The position numbers and the translations under genes are program-made. From Nitrospinae bacterium CG11_big_fil_rev_8_21_14_0_20_45_15 (GTDB lineage: Bacteria; Nitrospinota; Nitrospinia; Nitrospinales; VA-1), in assembly GCA_002787235.1 (NCBI GenBank), contig PCWG01000012.1, forward strand, positions 1 to 36,867: a stretch of 36,867 nt of DNA, given 5' to 3'. Every line of letters starts with the position of its first letter. Position 1 is the first letter of the stretch. A model generated the notes under the pieces. That model did not search any database and was not told the DNA's origin. It saw nothing but the letters and a program-made list of their open reading frames with translations. This document shows positions 1 to 7,662 of this stretch, in pieces.

Positions 1-264
1 CCCCATGAGCTTCATCCAGGTTTTGTTGAGCTGTTCCTGATTCCCGTCGAGGCCACTCATGACCTCTTCGTAGTCCACCTGATTCTCCAGCTTGTCCAGC
101 CATGCTGGTCGTTCCACGCCATTTTGTTTCAGGTCGCTTGCATGCGAACCGTGGCCATGATTGGCAACGATACCAGCAAATGCAGGGACCGAGACAACCA
201 GCAGGAACAACAGTATGACCAGCCCGTGCCATAGCTTCTGGCACTTACTGAGACGATCAACCAT
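1..264 (-). CDS. Exported histidine-rich protein, N-terminal 88 residues only (runs off left edge)
   Basis: An open frame on the minus strand begins at an ATG at 264 and has no stop before the window edge, so only 88 residues are visible. A strong ribosome binding site (GGGAGGG, 6 bases before the ATG) supports the start. Residues 1-10 are polar with two lysines and an arginine, residues about 11-28 are hydrophobic (LVILLFLLVV), and a signal peptidase site is likely after AFA near residue 30. The mature start is His-rich (NHGHGSH), followed by a charged, probably helical segment. I do not recognise the family. The His cluster could bind metal, but that is inference. It is transcribed away from the HtrA gene and not obviously linked to it. 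Confidence 0.6.
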   Translation of the reverse strand, partial: MVDRLSKCQKLWHGLVILLFLLVVSVPAFAGIVANHGHGSHASDLKQNGVERPAWLDKLENQVDYEEVMSGLDGNQEQLNKTWMKLMG

Positions 265-409
265 GTGTTACCCTCCCTTTTAAGTTCCGTCTTTTCAAAC
301 GGATGTTAATAAACTTCCTTTTTCAAACTACCTATAGCCCTCTCTCCCAAGAGAGCTTACATCTTAATAAAAACGCCTAAAATTTTTGGCAACTCTACCA
401 TTATTAATT
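265..409. other. Short intergenic gap with a weak hairpin
   Basis: This gap lies between the HtrA gene's stop and the start of the exported protein, both on the minus strand. It contains the ribosome binding site of the latter and a small CTCTC/GAGAG hairpin at 342-355 with a 4-base loop. No T-tract follows the hairpin on either strand, so I do not call it a terminator. Confidence 0.3.
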
Positions 410-1765
410 TTATCGTACAAGAGTCAAATGGACTTTTTCCTCATTGCGCTGTAGTAGTAAAACGACAGGACTCCCTACTGTTATTTCTTTCAATATTTTT
501 TCTAATTCCCATTTACCGGAAAGATTTTGTCCATTTAAGGCCATGATCAAGTCTCCTTCCTGCATACCTTTTTGAGCCGCAAGACTGTCTGTCAGCAATC
601 GGGTCACAACGACTCCTTGTAAACCTTTGAAATAATGTTCTTTCCCCGCAATCCCACCCAAATCTTCTATTTCTATTCCCCAAGAATACAAAGGATCACT
701 TGCTTTTTCTCCGGGTTTGACCAATTCACCCAAAACAACGGAAAAAGATTGCCGTTTTCCATCACGCAGTATATCCAACCGTACGGTTTGTCCTGGGGTG
801 ATAGCACCTACCATACGAATCATCTTATTCGGGGAATCTACGGGTGCCCCCCCTATTTTAAGAATGATGTCCCCGGCTTTGATTCCTGCTCGTTCTGCAG
901 GATCGCCTGCGTAAACAGAATGGACAACGACACCGGATTCATTTTTAATGCCTAATTTACGTGCTTCATCTATTGAAAGTGAATCTATACCTACACCGAG
1001 CCATCCGCGTTGTACTTCTCCAAAATTCATTAGCTGAGCAATGACTTTCTGAACAATATCTGACGGAATGGCAAATCCAATGCTTTGAGCGTAATTAATA
1101 ATTGCTGAATTGATACCGATGACGTTTCCATCGAGATCAATAAGTGGTCCACCACTGTTGCCGGGATTGATAGATGCGTCAGTTTGTATGAAATCTTCGT
1201 AACGTGAAAGGTTTATGTTTTCTCGATTCAAGCCACTCACAATGCCGAAGGTGGAGGTATCGTTCAAACCATAGGGATTGCCAACTGCGATGACAAATTG
1301 CCCGACTTTTAACTTCGAAGAATCGCCAAATGTTAAAGAAGGTAATGGTTTGTCTACCGGGATCTTAACTATTGCCAAATCGGTGTCTTCATCGGCCCCA
1401 AGTACCTCTCCAACGACTTCTTCTCCACCAAACAGGGTGACTTGGATTTTCTGAGAATTTCTGACAACATGGCTGTTGGTGACAATGAGCCCTTTCTTAC
1501 CATCCAGTATGACGCCAGAACCTGCATTGGCCGCCCGGCCACCTTCTTGTTCCTGAAGTCGGATCGATGGGGAGGGGGGAACATAGGGTGACAAGCTGAC
1601 AACCAAAGGACGGGCCTTATCCGTCAACTCAATCAGCTCCTTTTCCATTGTTTTTAATAGACTTGAACTACTTGCATGGGTTGAAAGGGGGAGCAGGCTA
1701 AATAAAGCAACTGCTGTCGAAATTTGAAGAATTCGCTTCACATATTTTTTTACAAGTTTCGACAT
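410..1765 (-). CDS. Periplasmic HtrA/DegQ-type serine protease with two PDZ domains
   Basis: This is a trypsin-like S1C protease of the HtrA family, expected to degrade or refold damaged proteins in the periplasm. From the ATG at 1765 it is 451 residues. A signal peptide spans about residues 1-32 (VALFSLLPLSTHA). The catalytic triad is readable: His99 in TNSHVV, Asp129 in DTDLAIVK, and Ser204 in GNSGGPL. Two PDZ domains follow, about 250-345 (GWLGVG opening) and 355-450. Length and order match the DegP/DegQ/DegS-with-two-PDZ family; which paralogue it is cannot be decided, so no symbol is given. A TTG at 1774 is an alternative start, but the ATG leads directly into the basic signal-peptide start. 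It is divergent from cysH across a 225-bp gap and appears monocistronic. Confidence 0.93.
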   Translation of the reverse strand: MSKLVKKYVKRILQISTAVALFSLLPLSTHASSSSLLKTMEKELIELTDKARPLVVSLSPYVPPSPSIRLQEQEGGRAANAGSGVILDGKKGLIVTNSHVVRNSQKIQVTLFGGEEVVGEVLGADEDTDLAIVKIPVDKPLPSLTFGDSSKLKVGQFVIAVGNPYGLNDTSTFGIVSGLNRENINLSRYEDFIQTDASINPGNSGGPLIDLDGNVIGINSAIINYAQSIGFAIPSDIVQKVIAQLMNFGEVQRGWLGVGIDSLSIDEARKLGIKNESGVVVHSVYAGDPAERAGIKAGDIILKIGGAPVDSPNKMIRMVGAITPGQTVRLDILRDGKRQSFSVVLGELVKPGEKASDPLYSWGIEIEDLGGIAGKEHYFKGLQGVVVTRLLTDSLAAQKGMQEGDLIMALNGQNLSGKWELEKILKEITVGSPVVLLLQRNEEKVHLTLVR

Positions 1766-1865
1766 GGTGTTCAATTTACAAAATGAGGAAGTCGCCGTAT
1801 GATGTATATTGGGACTTCTGCTTGGGTGGGAAATTAAAATGCATAAAAATCAACTTCCCCAAGTA

Positions 1866-1898
1866 AAAACCTTTTACTAAACGCCTACGGCAGGTTTT
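1866..1898. other. Inverted repeat between the HtrA gene and cysH
   Basis: AAAACCT (1866-1872) pairs with AGGTTTT (1892-1898), and an inner GCC/GGC stem (1883-1885 with 1889-1891) closes on a 3-base loop. It lies in the divergent intergenic region, about 100 bp upstream of the cysH start. It could be an operator-like dyad or leader hairpin; function is unknown. Confidence 0.25.
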
Positions 1899-1999
1899 GC
1901 ATACAAGTTGGCGAATTATTGATTTCCCTTTGTTTAATGTCAAGAGAAAATCTTTTCGGCATTTTCACGGGGATTGTTAAGTGACAGGGAGTTTTTTTT

Positions 2000-2704
2000 A
2001 TGTCTTTAGATTCAGATATTTATGAAGGAAAATCCGCTCAGGAGGTTTTGCAGTGGGCTTTGGACTCCTACGGCACTAAAGCGGGACTTGCCTCAAGTTT
2101 TGGCATGGAAGACATGGTTTTGATCGATATGATCAGTCGTTTGAACGGAGATCTTACCGTATTCACCTTAGATACGGGAAGACTGCATGAAGAAACCTAT
2201 GAGATCATGGAAAGAGCCCGCAATAAATATGGAATCAAACTGAAAGTTTATTTTCCCGATCGAGCTGATACCGAATCTCTGGTTCGTGAAAAGGGGTTGT
2301 TTTCTTTTCGGGACAGTGTCGATAATCGTAAGGAATGTTGCTTGATTCGCAAAGTCAAACCTCTGAATCGGGCTTTGGGTGAACTGTCTGCCTGGATCAC
2401 GGGGCTCCGGCGCGATCAAAACGTCACACGCACGGATGTCCCGAAGGTCTCAGAGGATAAAGATCGGCCTCCGATGATTAAAATCAATCCGCTGGCGGAC
2501 TGGTCTTTCGAACAGGTGATGGATTACATCAAAGTTAACAAAGTCCCCATAAATGCATTGCACTCTCAAAATTTCCCAAGTATCGGATGTGCGCCTTGCA
2601 CTCGTTCTGTTGCAGAGGGGGAGGATATTCGCGCGGGAAGATGGTGGTGGGAGAACCCGGAACATAAGGAATGTGGACTCCATTCAGCGAATCGTCGAGG
2701 CTAA
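2000..2704 (+). CDS. cysH: Assimilatory adenylylsulfate (APS) reductase, iron-sulfur type
   Basis: This enzyme reduces APS (or PAPS) to sulfite with thioredoxin or glutaredoxin in assimilatory sulfate reduction, in the cytoplasm. The 234-residue protein has the PP-loop-type nucleotide region (SSFGMEDM at 33-40, LDTGRL at 57-62) and ITGLRRDQ at 133-140. The cysteine set that binds a [4Fe-4S] cluster in APS reductases is present: Cys113-Cys114, and Cys197 and Cys200 in GCAPC. The catalytic C-terminal Cys225 sits in ECGLH. The cluster cysteines favour APS over PAPS as substrate (known for the family). The start has AGGGAG upstream of an ATG across a T-run. No other sulfur genes are visible; the next gene is convergent. 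Confidence 0.95.
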   Translation: MSLDSDIYEGKSAQEVLQWALDSYGTKAGLASSFGMEDMVLIDMISRLNGDLTVFTLDTGRLHEETYEIMERARNKYGIKLKVYFPDRADTESLVREKGLFSFRDSVDNRKECCLIRKVKPLNRALGELSAWITGLRRDQNVTRTDVPKVSEDKDRPPMIKINPLADWSFEQVMDYIKVNKVPINALHSQNFPSIGCAPCTRSVAEGEDIRAGRWWWENPEHKECGLHSANRRG

Positions 2705-2753
2705 GGTACAAATGTGATTCGGGGTTTATTGAGATTTTTATATAAGGAATACT

Positions 2754-3416
2754 TTATTTGTTTGATTCTCCTTTGATGTAATTCTGAGGATTTTTTAGAA
2801 TATTTGCAAGTAAAGGTATGATTTTGTACCCGATTTCGATAGCTCTCTTGAATGGATTGTTAGGAGAGCTGTCGATTCCACCCTTTTGTTTGCTGAATTC
2901 TGTCTGCAGTACCACTAAAAGTTGTGGAAAGATCAACCAGGCTAAAAAGAATACTCTCGCACCTTCTTCGATGATGCTGTCTTTAAGCTTTAAGGTTATA
3001 ATCCAACGTTCAAGAGTTTTATGAATTTCTTCAATGGGAGTCGTCTTCATGACAGCAAGCGAAATCAGGAACATTGACGCCAGCTTCGATCCGGCTAATA
3101 ACGACGCATGCACTCCTTCGTAACTGATCGGTAATTCAACACTGCTGAAAATCAAAACTGGTATTCCGGGATAAAATATCAGTGGAACCACCATCATGAC
3201 AAAAAAGAACCAGGAAAAACGCCTCAACTGACGTCCTGCTTCGGCAATTGATTCCCCCGCAGATATCCAGACAAGCCCCGCTATCAGACCGAAAAGAAAT
3301 ATTCTCTCCCCATTCGCTGTTCCGGTAAGTACCAGGAGCAAGAAACATGTGATCAGCTTGACCTCTACCGAAATTTTACGCATTAACTCTCTCATAGACG
3401 GCGAGGACTCCTGCAC
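2754..3416 (-). CDS. EcfT/CbiQ-like membrane protein, orphan
   Basis: This 220-residue hydrophobic protein has about five membrane segments, including KLITCFLLLVL, FLFGLIAGLVW, FFFVMMVVPLIF, and SKLASMFLISLAV. A long amphipathic cytoplasmic region follows, containing EEIHKTLERW and EEGARVFFLAW. This layout matches the EcfT/CbiQ transmembrane coupling subunit of ECF vitamin/metal transporters, which join an S-component to two ATPases. No S-component or ATPase gene is visible, so the assignment rests on fold-level resemblance. The frame opens with GTG at 3416; an ATG at 3395 with AGGAG 12 bases upstream is a credible alternative (213 residues). It converges with cysH across 49 bp. Confidence 0.55.
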   Translation of the reverse strand: MQESSPSMRELMRKISVEVKLITCFLLLVLTGTANGERIFLFGLIAGLVWISAGESIAEAGRQLRRFSWFFFVMMVVPLIFYPGIPVLIFSSVELPISYEGVHASLLAGSKLASMFLISLAVMKTTPIEEIHKTLERWIITLKLKDSIIEEGARVFFLAWLIFPQLLVVLQTEFSKQKGGIDSSPNNPFKRAIEIGYKIIPLLANILKNPQNYIKGESNK

Positions 3417-3919
3417 TTGACAGAGATTTCCCTCGGAACATATAAAAAAATATGTCTTATAAAATAGACATTAGCTTCACTTTAACACCTTCCCCTTGAA
3501 GCTTCATCCTCACTTGAAAATAAAATTACTGATAAGGTTGAGAGAAAAAAAAACAACACCAACAAACCGCAAACCATTGCTTAAGATAATTGCTGCAAAA
3601 TATACTTTAATAATTATAATTACTTTTTATATTCACAATGCTTAAAAGATTTCGTTTTTAATTCCTCAAAGATTTTCTGATACATATTATGAATCGAACT
3701 TCTGTATGCATGAGCCCTCCTTTTAATTTGCCCCCAATGACTAAAATAGGTTAGAATCGCCCTACTTTTTTAAACCCAGTTCAAGGAATCCCCTATTTTA
3801 AGGATTCTTCCATTCACATCAATCTACAATCATTAACGATTGCAGGCACTTAATATCGTTTAAAACATTTAACAGATCGCCTGAGAAAAAACATTGATTT
3901 ATCAGGTGAAAGATAATCT
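3417..3919. other. AT-rich intergenic region, 503 bp, no gene seen
   Basis: The region separates the divergent EcfT-like gene and the fbp operon, so promoters for both must lie here. It is strongly AT-rich around 3597-3660. It holds an imperfect inverted repeat, GAATCC (about 3785-3790) with GGATTC (about 3801-3806). The longest small ORF I noticed (about 21 codons near 3690) lacks a ribosome binding site. No RNA gene or confident promoter was found. Confidence 0.5.
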
Positions 3920-4915
3920 ATGGAAAAAACCACTCTCGTACAGCATATCCGTAAGCAGGAGCGCCAAACCCCATTAGCAACGGGTGAATTTACAGAATTG
4001 ATGACTGAAATCATGGTCGCTTCGAAGATTATTTCCAACGCCGTGAATCGGGCAGGAATCGGAGAAGATATTTTTGGAATAACGGGCCAAACAAATGTAC
4101 ACGGTGAAAGTGTTCAAAAATTGGATGATTTTGCCAACTGCACTTTCGCTAAAATCATCGGTCAGTCAGGTACAGTTTGTGCGATTGCTTCGGAGGAGAT
4201 GGAAGCCCCAATGATCATTTCTGCTGAAGAGAATCCTGGAAAATACATTTTCATGATGGATCCATTGGATGGTTCTTCCAACATAGATGTGAATGTCAGT
4301 ATCGGTACCATTTTTTCAATTTACCGCAAGGTCAGCAAGGGATCGGAGGTAACGCATGAAGACCTGCACCAACCGGCCAGTCAACAAGTTGCGGCAGGAT
4401 ATGTGATTTACGGTCCCAGCACGCTGTTTGTTTATACTTCAGGGGAAGGTGTTCATGGCTTCACGCTTGATCCCTCATTGGGCGAGTTTTTCTTATCACA
4501 CCCTGATATCAAAATTCCAGAACAGGGTTCTCTATACAGCATCAACGAGGGCAATACCACGATCTGGAGTGAAAAACAAAAACAACTGGTTTCATGGTTA
4601 AAGGGTCAGGAACCGGGCTCTCCGCAAAACTATAGATTACGCTATGTGGGGACTCTTGTATCCGATTTTCACAGAACTCTTTTGAAGGGCGGTATCTTCA
4701 TGTACCCGGCAGATGAGAAAAGCCCCAAAGGGAAACTTCGTTTCTCTTACGAAGCGGCTCCAATGGCTTTCATAGTCGATCAGGCAGGTGGTGACGCAAC
4801 GGATGGTCTCAAGCGCATTATGGATTCTCAACCCAATGATATTCACGAATGCACGCCTCTTTTTATTGGTAGCAAGAAGGATATTGAAATTTCCAATAAA
4901 TTTCTTTCCGAATAA
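3920..4915 (+). CDS. fbp: Fructose-1,6-bisphosphatase, class I
   Basis: It hydrolyses fructose 1,6-bisphosphate to fructose 6-phosphate in gluconeogenesis or the Calvin cycle, in the cytoplasm with Mg2+. The 331-residue length is normal for class I. The metal-binding signature is clear: ASEEME near residues 91-96 and the MDPLDGSSNID motif near 112-122. The C-terminal active-site motif is KLRFSYEAAPMAF near 275-287. AGGTG precedes the ATG by about 11 bases. It is the first gene of a unit with hisS (15-bp gap) and fur. No carbon-fixation genes are nearby, so the pathway cannot be settled from this window. Confidence 0.96.
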   Translation: MEKTTLVQHIRKQERQTPLATGEFTELMTEIMVASKIISNAVNRAGIGEDIFGITGQTNVHGESVQKLDDFANCTFAKIIGQSGTVCAIASEEMEAPMIISAEENPGKYIFMMDPLDGSSNIDVNVSIGTIFSIYRKVSKGSEVTHEDLHQPASQQVAAGYVIYGPSTLFVYTSGEGVHGFTLDPSLGEFFLSHPDIKIPEQGSLYSINEGNTTIWSEKQKQLVSWLKGQEPGSPQNYRLRYVGTLVSDFHRTLLKGGIFMYPADEKSPKGKLRFSYEAAPMAFIVDQAGGDATDGLKRIMDSQPNDIHECTPLFIGSKKDIEISNKFLSE

Positions 4916-4930
4916 CAGGTATCTTTTCTG

Positions 4931-6223
4931 ATGAAAATCAAAAGCATTCGCGGTGTTAAAGACATTCTTCCTGACGAAATAGATAAATGGCAGTGGGTTG
5001 AAAAAAAAGCCCATGAGATTTTTTCTCTCTACGGATTCAAGGAAATAAGGGTTCCTATTTTTGAGAGTACCAAGCTGTTTCAAAGGGGAATCGGAGACAC
5101 GTCGGATATTGTTCAAAAAGAGATGTATACTTTCGAAGACAAAGGAGGAGAGCAAATCACTTTGCGCCCTGAAGGAACAGCGGGTGTCGTGCGTAGCTAT
5201 GTCGAGCATAAGCTCTACAATCCACCGTCTTTGCTTAAAGTTTTTTACATAGGTCCCATGTTTCGCTATGAACGGCCACAGGCGGGACGGTTTCGGCAAT
5301 TTTATCAAATTGGTGTCGAGGCAATGGGGTCGTCCAATCCTTCGGTAGATGCCGAAGTCATGACGATGTTGATGGATTTTTTTTCAAATTTAGGTTTGAA
5401 AGACCTGTGTCTGGAAATCAATAGTCTGGGTTGCCCTGATTGCCGTCCCAAGCACAGAGAGGTTTTGAAAAATGCCATTCGGGATCAGCTCGATCACCTC
5501 TGTGGCAATTGCAATGAACGTTACGAACGGAATCCTCTTCGCGTACTCGACTGCAAAAATGAAACCTGTTCAAGCATTGCCAAAGCTTTGCCTAAAACTG
5601 CGGAACATTTATGTGAGGTCTGCTCGGGAAATTTCCAGCAGGTGCAGAAATATTTAACCGATGTTTCTGTCCCTTGGAGGCTCAATCCTATTTTAGTTCG
5701 CGGACTGGATTATTACGGCCGCACGGCTTTTGAAGTGAAATCCAGCTCCCTGGGTGCGCAAGATGCTATATGCGGTGGTGGGCGCTATGATTATCTGGTT
5801 GAAGAATTTGAAGGCCCTGCAACACCCTGCTTCGGCTTTGCTCTAGGATTGGAGCGTTTGATATCACTGGTTCCTTTTGAGCAGATGGAATCTATCGAAC
5901 GCAATCCTGATTTATATCTGGTATGCTTGGGCGAAATAGCTCAAGCCAAAGGATTTCAATTAGCCAACGAATTGAGACGAAATGGAATTTTTGTCGATAG
6001 AGATTCTGAAGGCGCAAGTATGAAAAGCCAGATGCGCAAGGCCGATAAATCAAAATCCCGATTCGCCCTTATCATCGGTGAAAATGAAATCCAGAGTGGG
6101 AAATTTGTTCTGAAATCAATGGCAGACGGAAAACAGGAAGAGATTGACATTTCTAAAGACTACATTGAAACTTTAAGACAACACCTAAAACCACAAACCG
6201 TTTCCGAGACGACTCATGGTTAG
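4931..6223 (+). CDS. hisS: Histidyl-tRNA synthetase
   Basis: It charges tRNA-His with histidine (class II aaRS, cytoplasm). The 430-residue protein shows motif 2 (FRYERPQAGRFRQF at 111-124), the histidine A motif (RGLDYYGRTAFEV, 257-269), and GGGRYD for substrate binding. An anticodon-binding domain occupies about 330-420. The insertion domain carries eight cysteines: Cys168/171, Cys191/194, Cys208/213, and Cys228/231. This arrangement suggests one or two structural zinc sites, which I recall in some bacterial HisRS lineages. It sits between fbp and fur; its last eight bases overlap the fur start, so translation is probably coupled. Confidence 0.97.
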   Translation: MKIKSIRGVKDILPDEIDKWQWVEKKAHEIFSLYGFKEIRVPIFESTKLFQRGIGDTSDIVQKEMYTFEDKGGEQITLRPEGTAGVVRSYVEHKLYNPPSLLKVFYIGPMFRYERPQAGRFRQFYQIGVEAMGSSNPSVDAEVMTMLMDFFSNLGLKDLCLEINSLGCPDCRPKHREVLKNAIRDQLDHLCGNCNERYERNPLRVLDCKNETCSSIAKALPKTAEHLCEVCSGNFQQVQKYLTDVSVPWRLNPILVRGLDYYGRTAFEVKSSSLGAQDAICGGGRYDYLVEEFEGPATPCFGFALGLERLISLVPFEQMESIERNPDLYLVCLGEIAQAKGFQLANELRRNGIFVDRDSEGASMKSQMRKADKSKSRFALIIGENEIQSGKFVLKSMADGKQEEIDISKDYIETLRQHLKPQTVSETTHG

Positions 6224-6644
6224 TAAAGAAATGGAAGTTTTGCAGGACTATATCACGCAAAATAATTTAAAAATCACCAAGCAACGACGCGCTGTGTTGA
6301 ACGCATTTCTGGAATGTGAAAATCATGTCAGCGCAGAGGAGCTATACAAACTGGTATCGGAGAAGGAACCCAAAATTGGTCTCGCAACAGTATACAGAAC
6401 CCTTGCCTTGCTGACACAAAGCCAATTGGCGCATGAGCTGGATTTTGGCGACGGTCAGAAACGCTACGAACATCAATTCATGCACAGCCATCACGACCAC
6501 ATGATTTGCACTGAATGTGGTAAAATCATTGAGTTCACACATCCACTCATTGAAAAGTTTCAAGAAGAAGTTGCCGCCCGCAATAGTTTCACCATCACCT
6601 CGCACAAACTTCACCTGTTTGGTATCTGCTCTGGATGCCGATGA
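6216..6644 (+). CDS. Fur-family metal-responsive transcriptional regulator
   Basis: This is a DNA-binding repressor of the Fur superfamily, 142 residues. A winged-helix domain at about 10-80 includes ITKQRRAVL and the recognition-helix motif LATVYRTLALL. The dimerisation and metal domain has HSHHDH (90-95), a CTEC pair (Cys98, Cys101) and a second CSGC pair (Cys138, Cys141), which form the structural zinc site in this family. The spacing is typical of Fur/Zur/PerR. Which metal it senses cannot be told, so no symbol is given. Its ATG lies inside the hisS end (CATGGTTAG), giving an 8-base overlap. It converges with the polysaccharide locus across 34 bp. Confidence 0.9.
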   Translation: MVSKEMEVLQDYITQNNLKITKQRRAVLNAFLECENHVSAEELYKLVSEKEPKIGLATVYRTLALLTQSQLAHELDFGDGQKRYEHQFMHSHHDHMICTECGKIIEFTHPLIEKFQEEVAARNSFTITSHKLHLFGICSGCR

Positions 6645-6678
6645 AGAAAAGAAAAAAAGCTTCAACAAGTTTCTTCAC

Positions 6679-7590
6679 CTAGAAAAAACTGCGTGGTATG
6701 TGGATGATGTCACCAGGTTCTAACAAAATATTCTTTGTTAAATCCCCCTTCACGATGACTCTCTCCAAATCGATCCGAATCCTTTTGGTGTATTGTTCCC
6801 CTCTTTCATCGAACATCTTACGATAAATATGTGTTTCCTCTGGCTTGGCAATATCAGTCAATCCATCCGCCAACAAAACAGCATCCAGAATTGTCATATT
6901 GTCTTTATACGTCAATACCTGTGGGGCTCCCACTTCACCCATGATGTTTATTCGACTACTGAAATTATCATGGATAAATATAAAGTCATTTGCTTTCAAT
7001 AATATATTTTGCGAAAAATCATCCCGTTTGACCAAGGCATGTATATTTATGTTTATTTTTTTACCATCTCTCAATATATAAGAATTTTTTAAATCTGCGG
7101 TGTCCTTGAGACCCTGCACCATAGAAAAAATCTGCAAAAGTGTGATCGGTCGATTTAATTTAAAAACGCCTGGCTCCTTGACCTCACCCGCCACGTAAAT
7201 TTTTATACTGTTTATCTCTCTTACAATGATGGCTACATTCGCCGCTTTAATATACTTTTTCAGCTTAAACGCTATGTCTTGACGGAGTTGATCTAATGTC
7301 TTTCCGCCAGCAACAACATCTCCAATCAAGGGGAAAGATATATACCCATCAGGGCGAACTGGCATAATGGTTCTCAGTTCTGGATTTTCCCAGACAGTGA
7401 TTTCGATGATATCTTCAGGTCCTAACTCGAATCCCGCTTCCAAATTTTGCGCGGGAAGTTTTTTGGAGTCCTGCAACATTGTTTTCGTATTGTCCTGACC
7501 CGAAAGATTTGCAGTGGATTCCTTTGCAACAACAAAAGAGGTTACGGGTAAAAACATAACAATGATTAATAAAATGATTTTGGATTTCAT
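6679..7590 (-). CDS. Wza-like polysaccharide export protein (Poly_export/SLBB), signal peptide without lipobox
   Basis: It is likely the outer-membrane or periplasmic export channel subunit for the polysaccharide made by this locus. The 303-residue protein has a signal peptide at about 1-22. The Poly_export domain covers about 50-135 (LGPEDIIEITVWENPEL, RPDGYISFPLIGDV). Two SLBB-type beta-grasp segments follow, opening near IKIYVAGEVKEPG and INIMGEVGAPQV. Classical Wza is a lipoprotein, but no cysteine follows the signal peptide here, so acylation is unlikely. AAGGCG precedes the ATG by 6 bases. It is the last gene of unit B, 72 bp after the O-antigen ligase gene, and ends close to the convergent fur gene. 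Confidence 0.88.
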   Translation of the reverse strand: MKSKIILLIIVMFLPVTSFVVAKESTANLSGQDNTKTMLQDSKKLPAQNLEAGFELGPEDIIEITVWENPELRTIMPVRPDGYISFPLIGDVVAGGKTLDQLRQDIAFKLKKYIKAANVAIIVREINSIKIYVAGEVKEPGVFKLNRPITLLQIFSMVQGLKDTADLKNSYILRDGKKININIHALVKRDDFSQNILLKANDFIFIHDNFSSRINIMGEVGAPQVLTYKDNMTILDAVLLADGLTDIAKPEETHIYRKMFDERGEQYTKRIRIDLERVIVKGDLTKNILLEPGDIIHIPRSFF

Positions 7591-7662
7591 AAAGTTCGCC
7601 TTAGATCTATCTGTAAATACTCAAAATAAAATTTAAAACAACGGTATTTTCAAAGGTTCCTT

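Noticed and set aside
342-355. CTCTC/GAGAG hairpin as a terminator for the HtrA gene
   Set aside because: No T-tract follows on the minus strand and the stem is only 5 bp.
2000-2704. PAPS reductase instead of APS reductase
   Set aside because: The [4Fe-4S] Cys pairs (Cys113/114, Cys197/200) are present, which PAPS-specific enterobacterial CysH lacks.
3685-3725. tRNA T-arm-like motif GTTCGATTC on the minus strand
   Set aside because: The flanking bases do not form a 5-bp T-stem, and no acceptor or anticodon arm fits.
4637-5308. 223-codon minus-strand ORF
   Set aside because: It lies antisense to the well-supported fbp and hisS genes, has no recognisable motif and no ribosome binding site of note; it is a shadow.
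6643-6676. GAAGAAA/TTTCTTC hairpin as a shared terminator between fur and the Wza-like gene
   Set aside because: The stem is A/T-rich with a 20-base loop, and the T-run falls within the loop, so support is too weak for a call.
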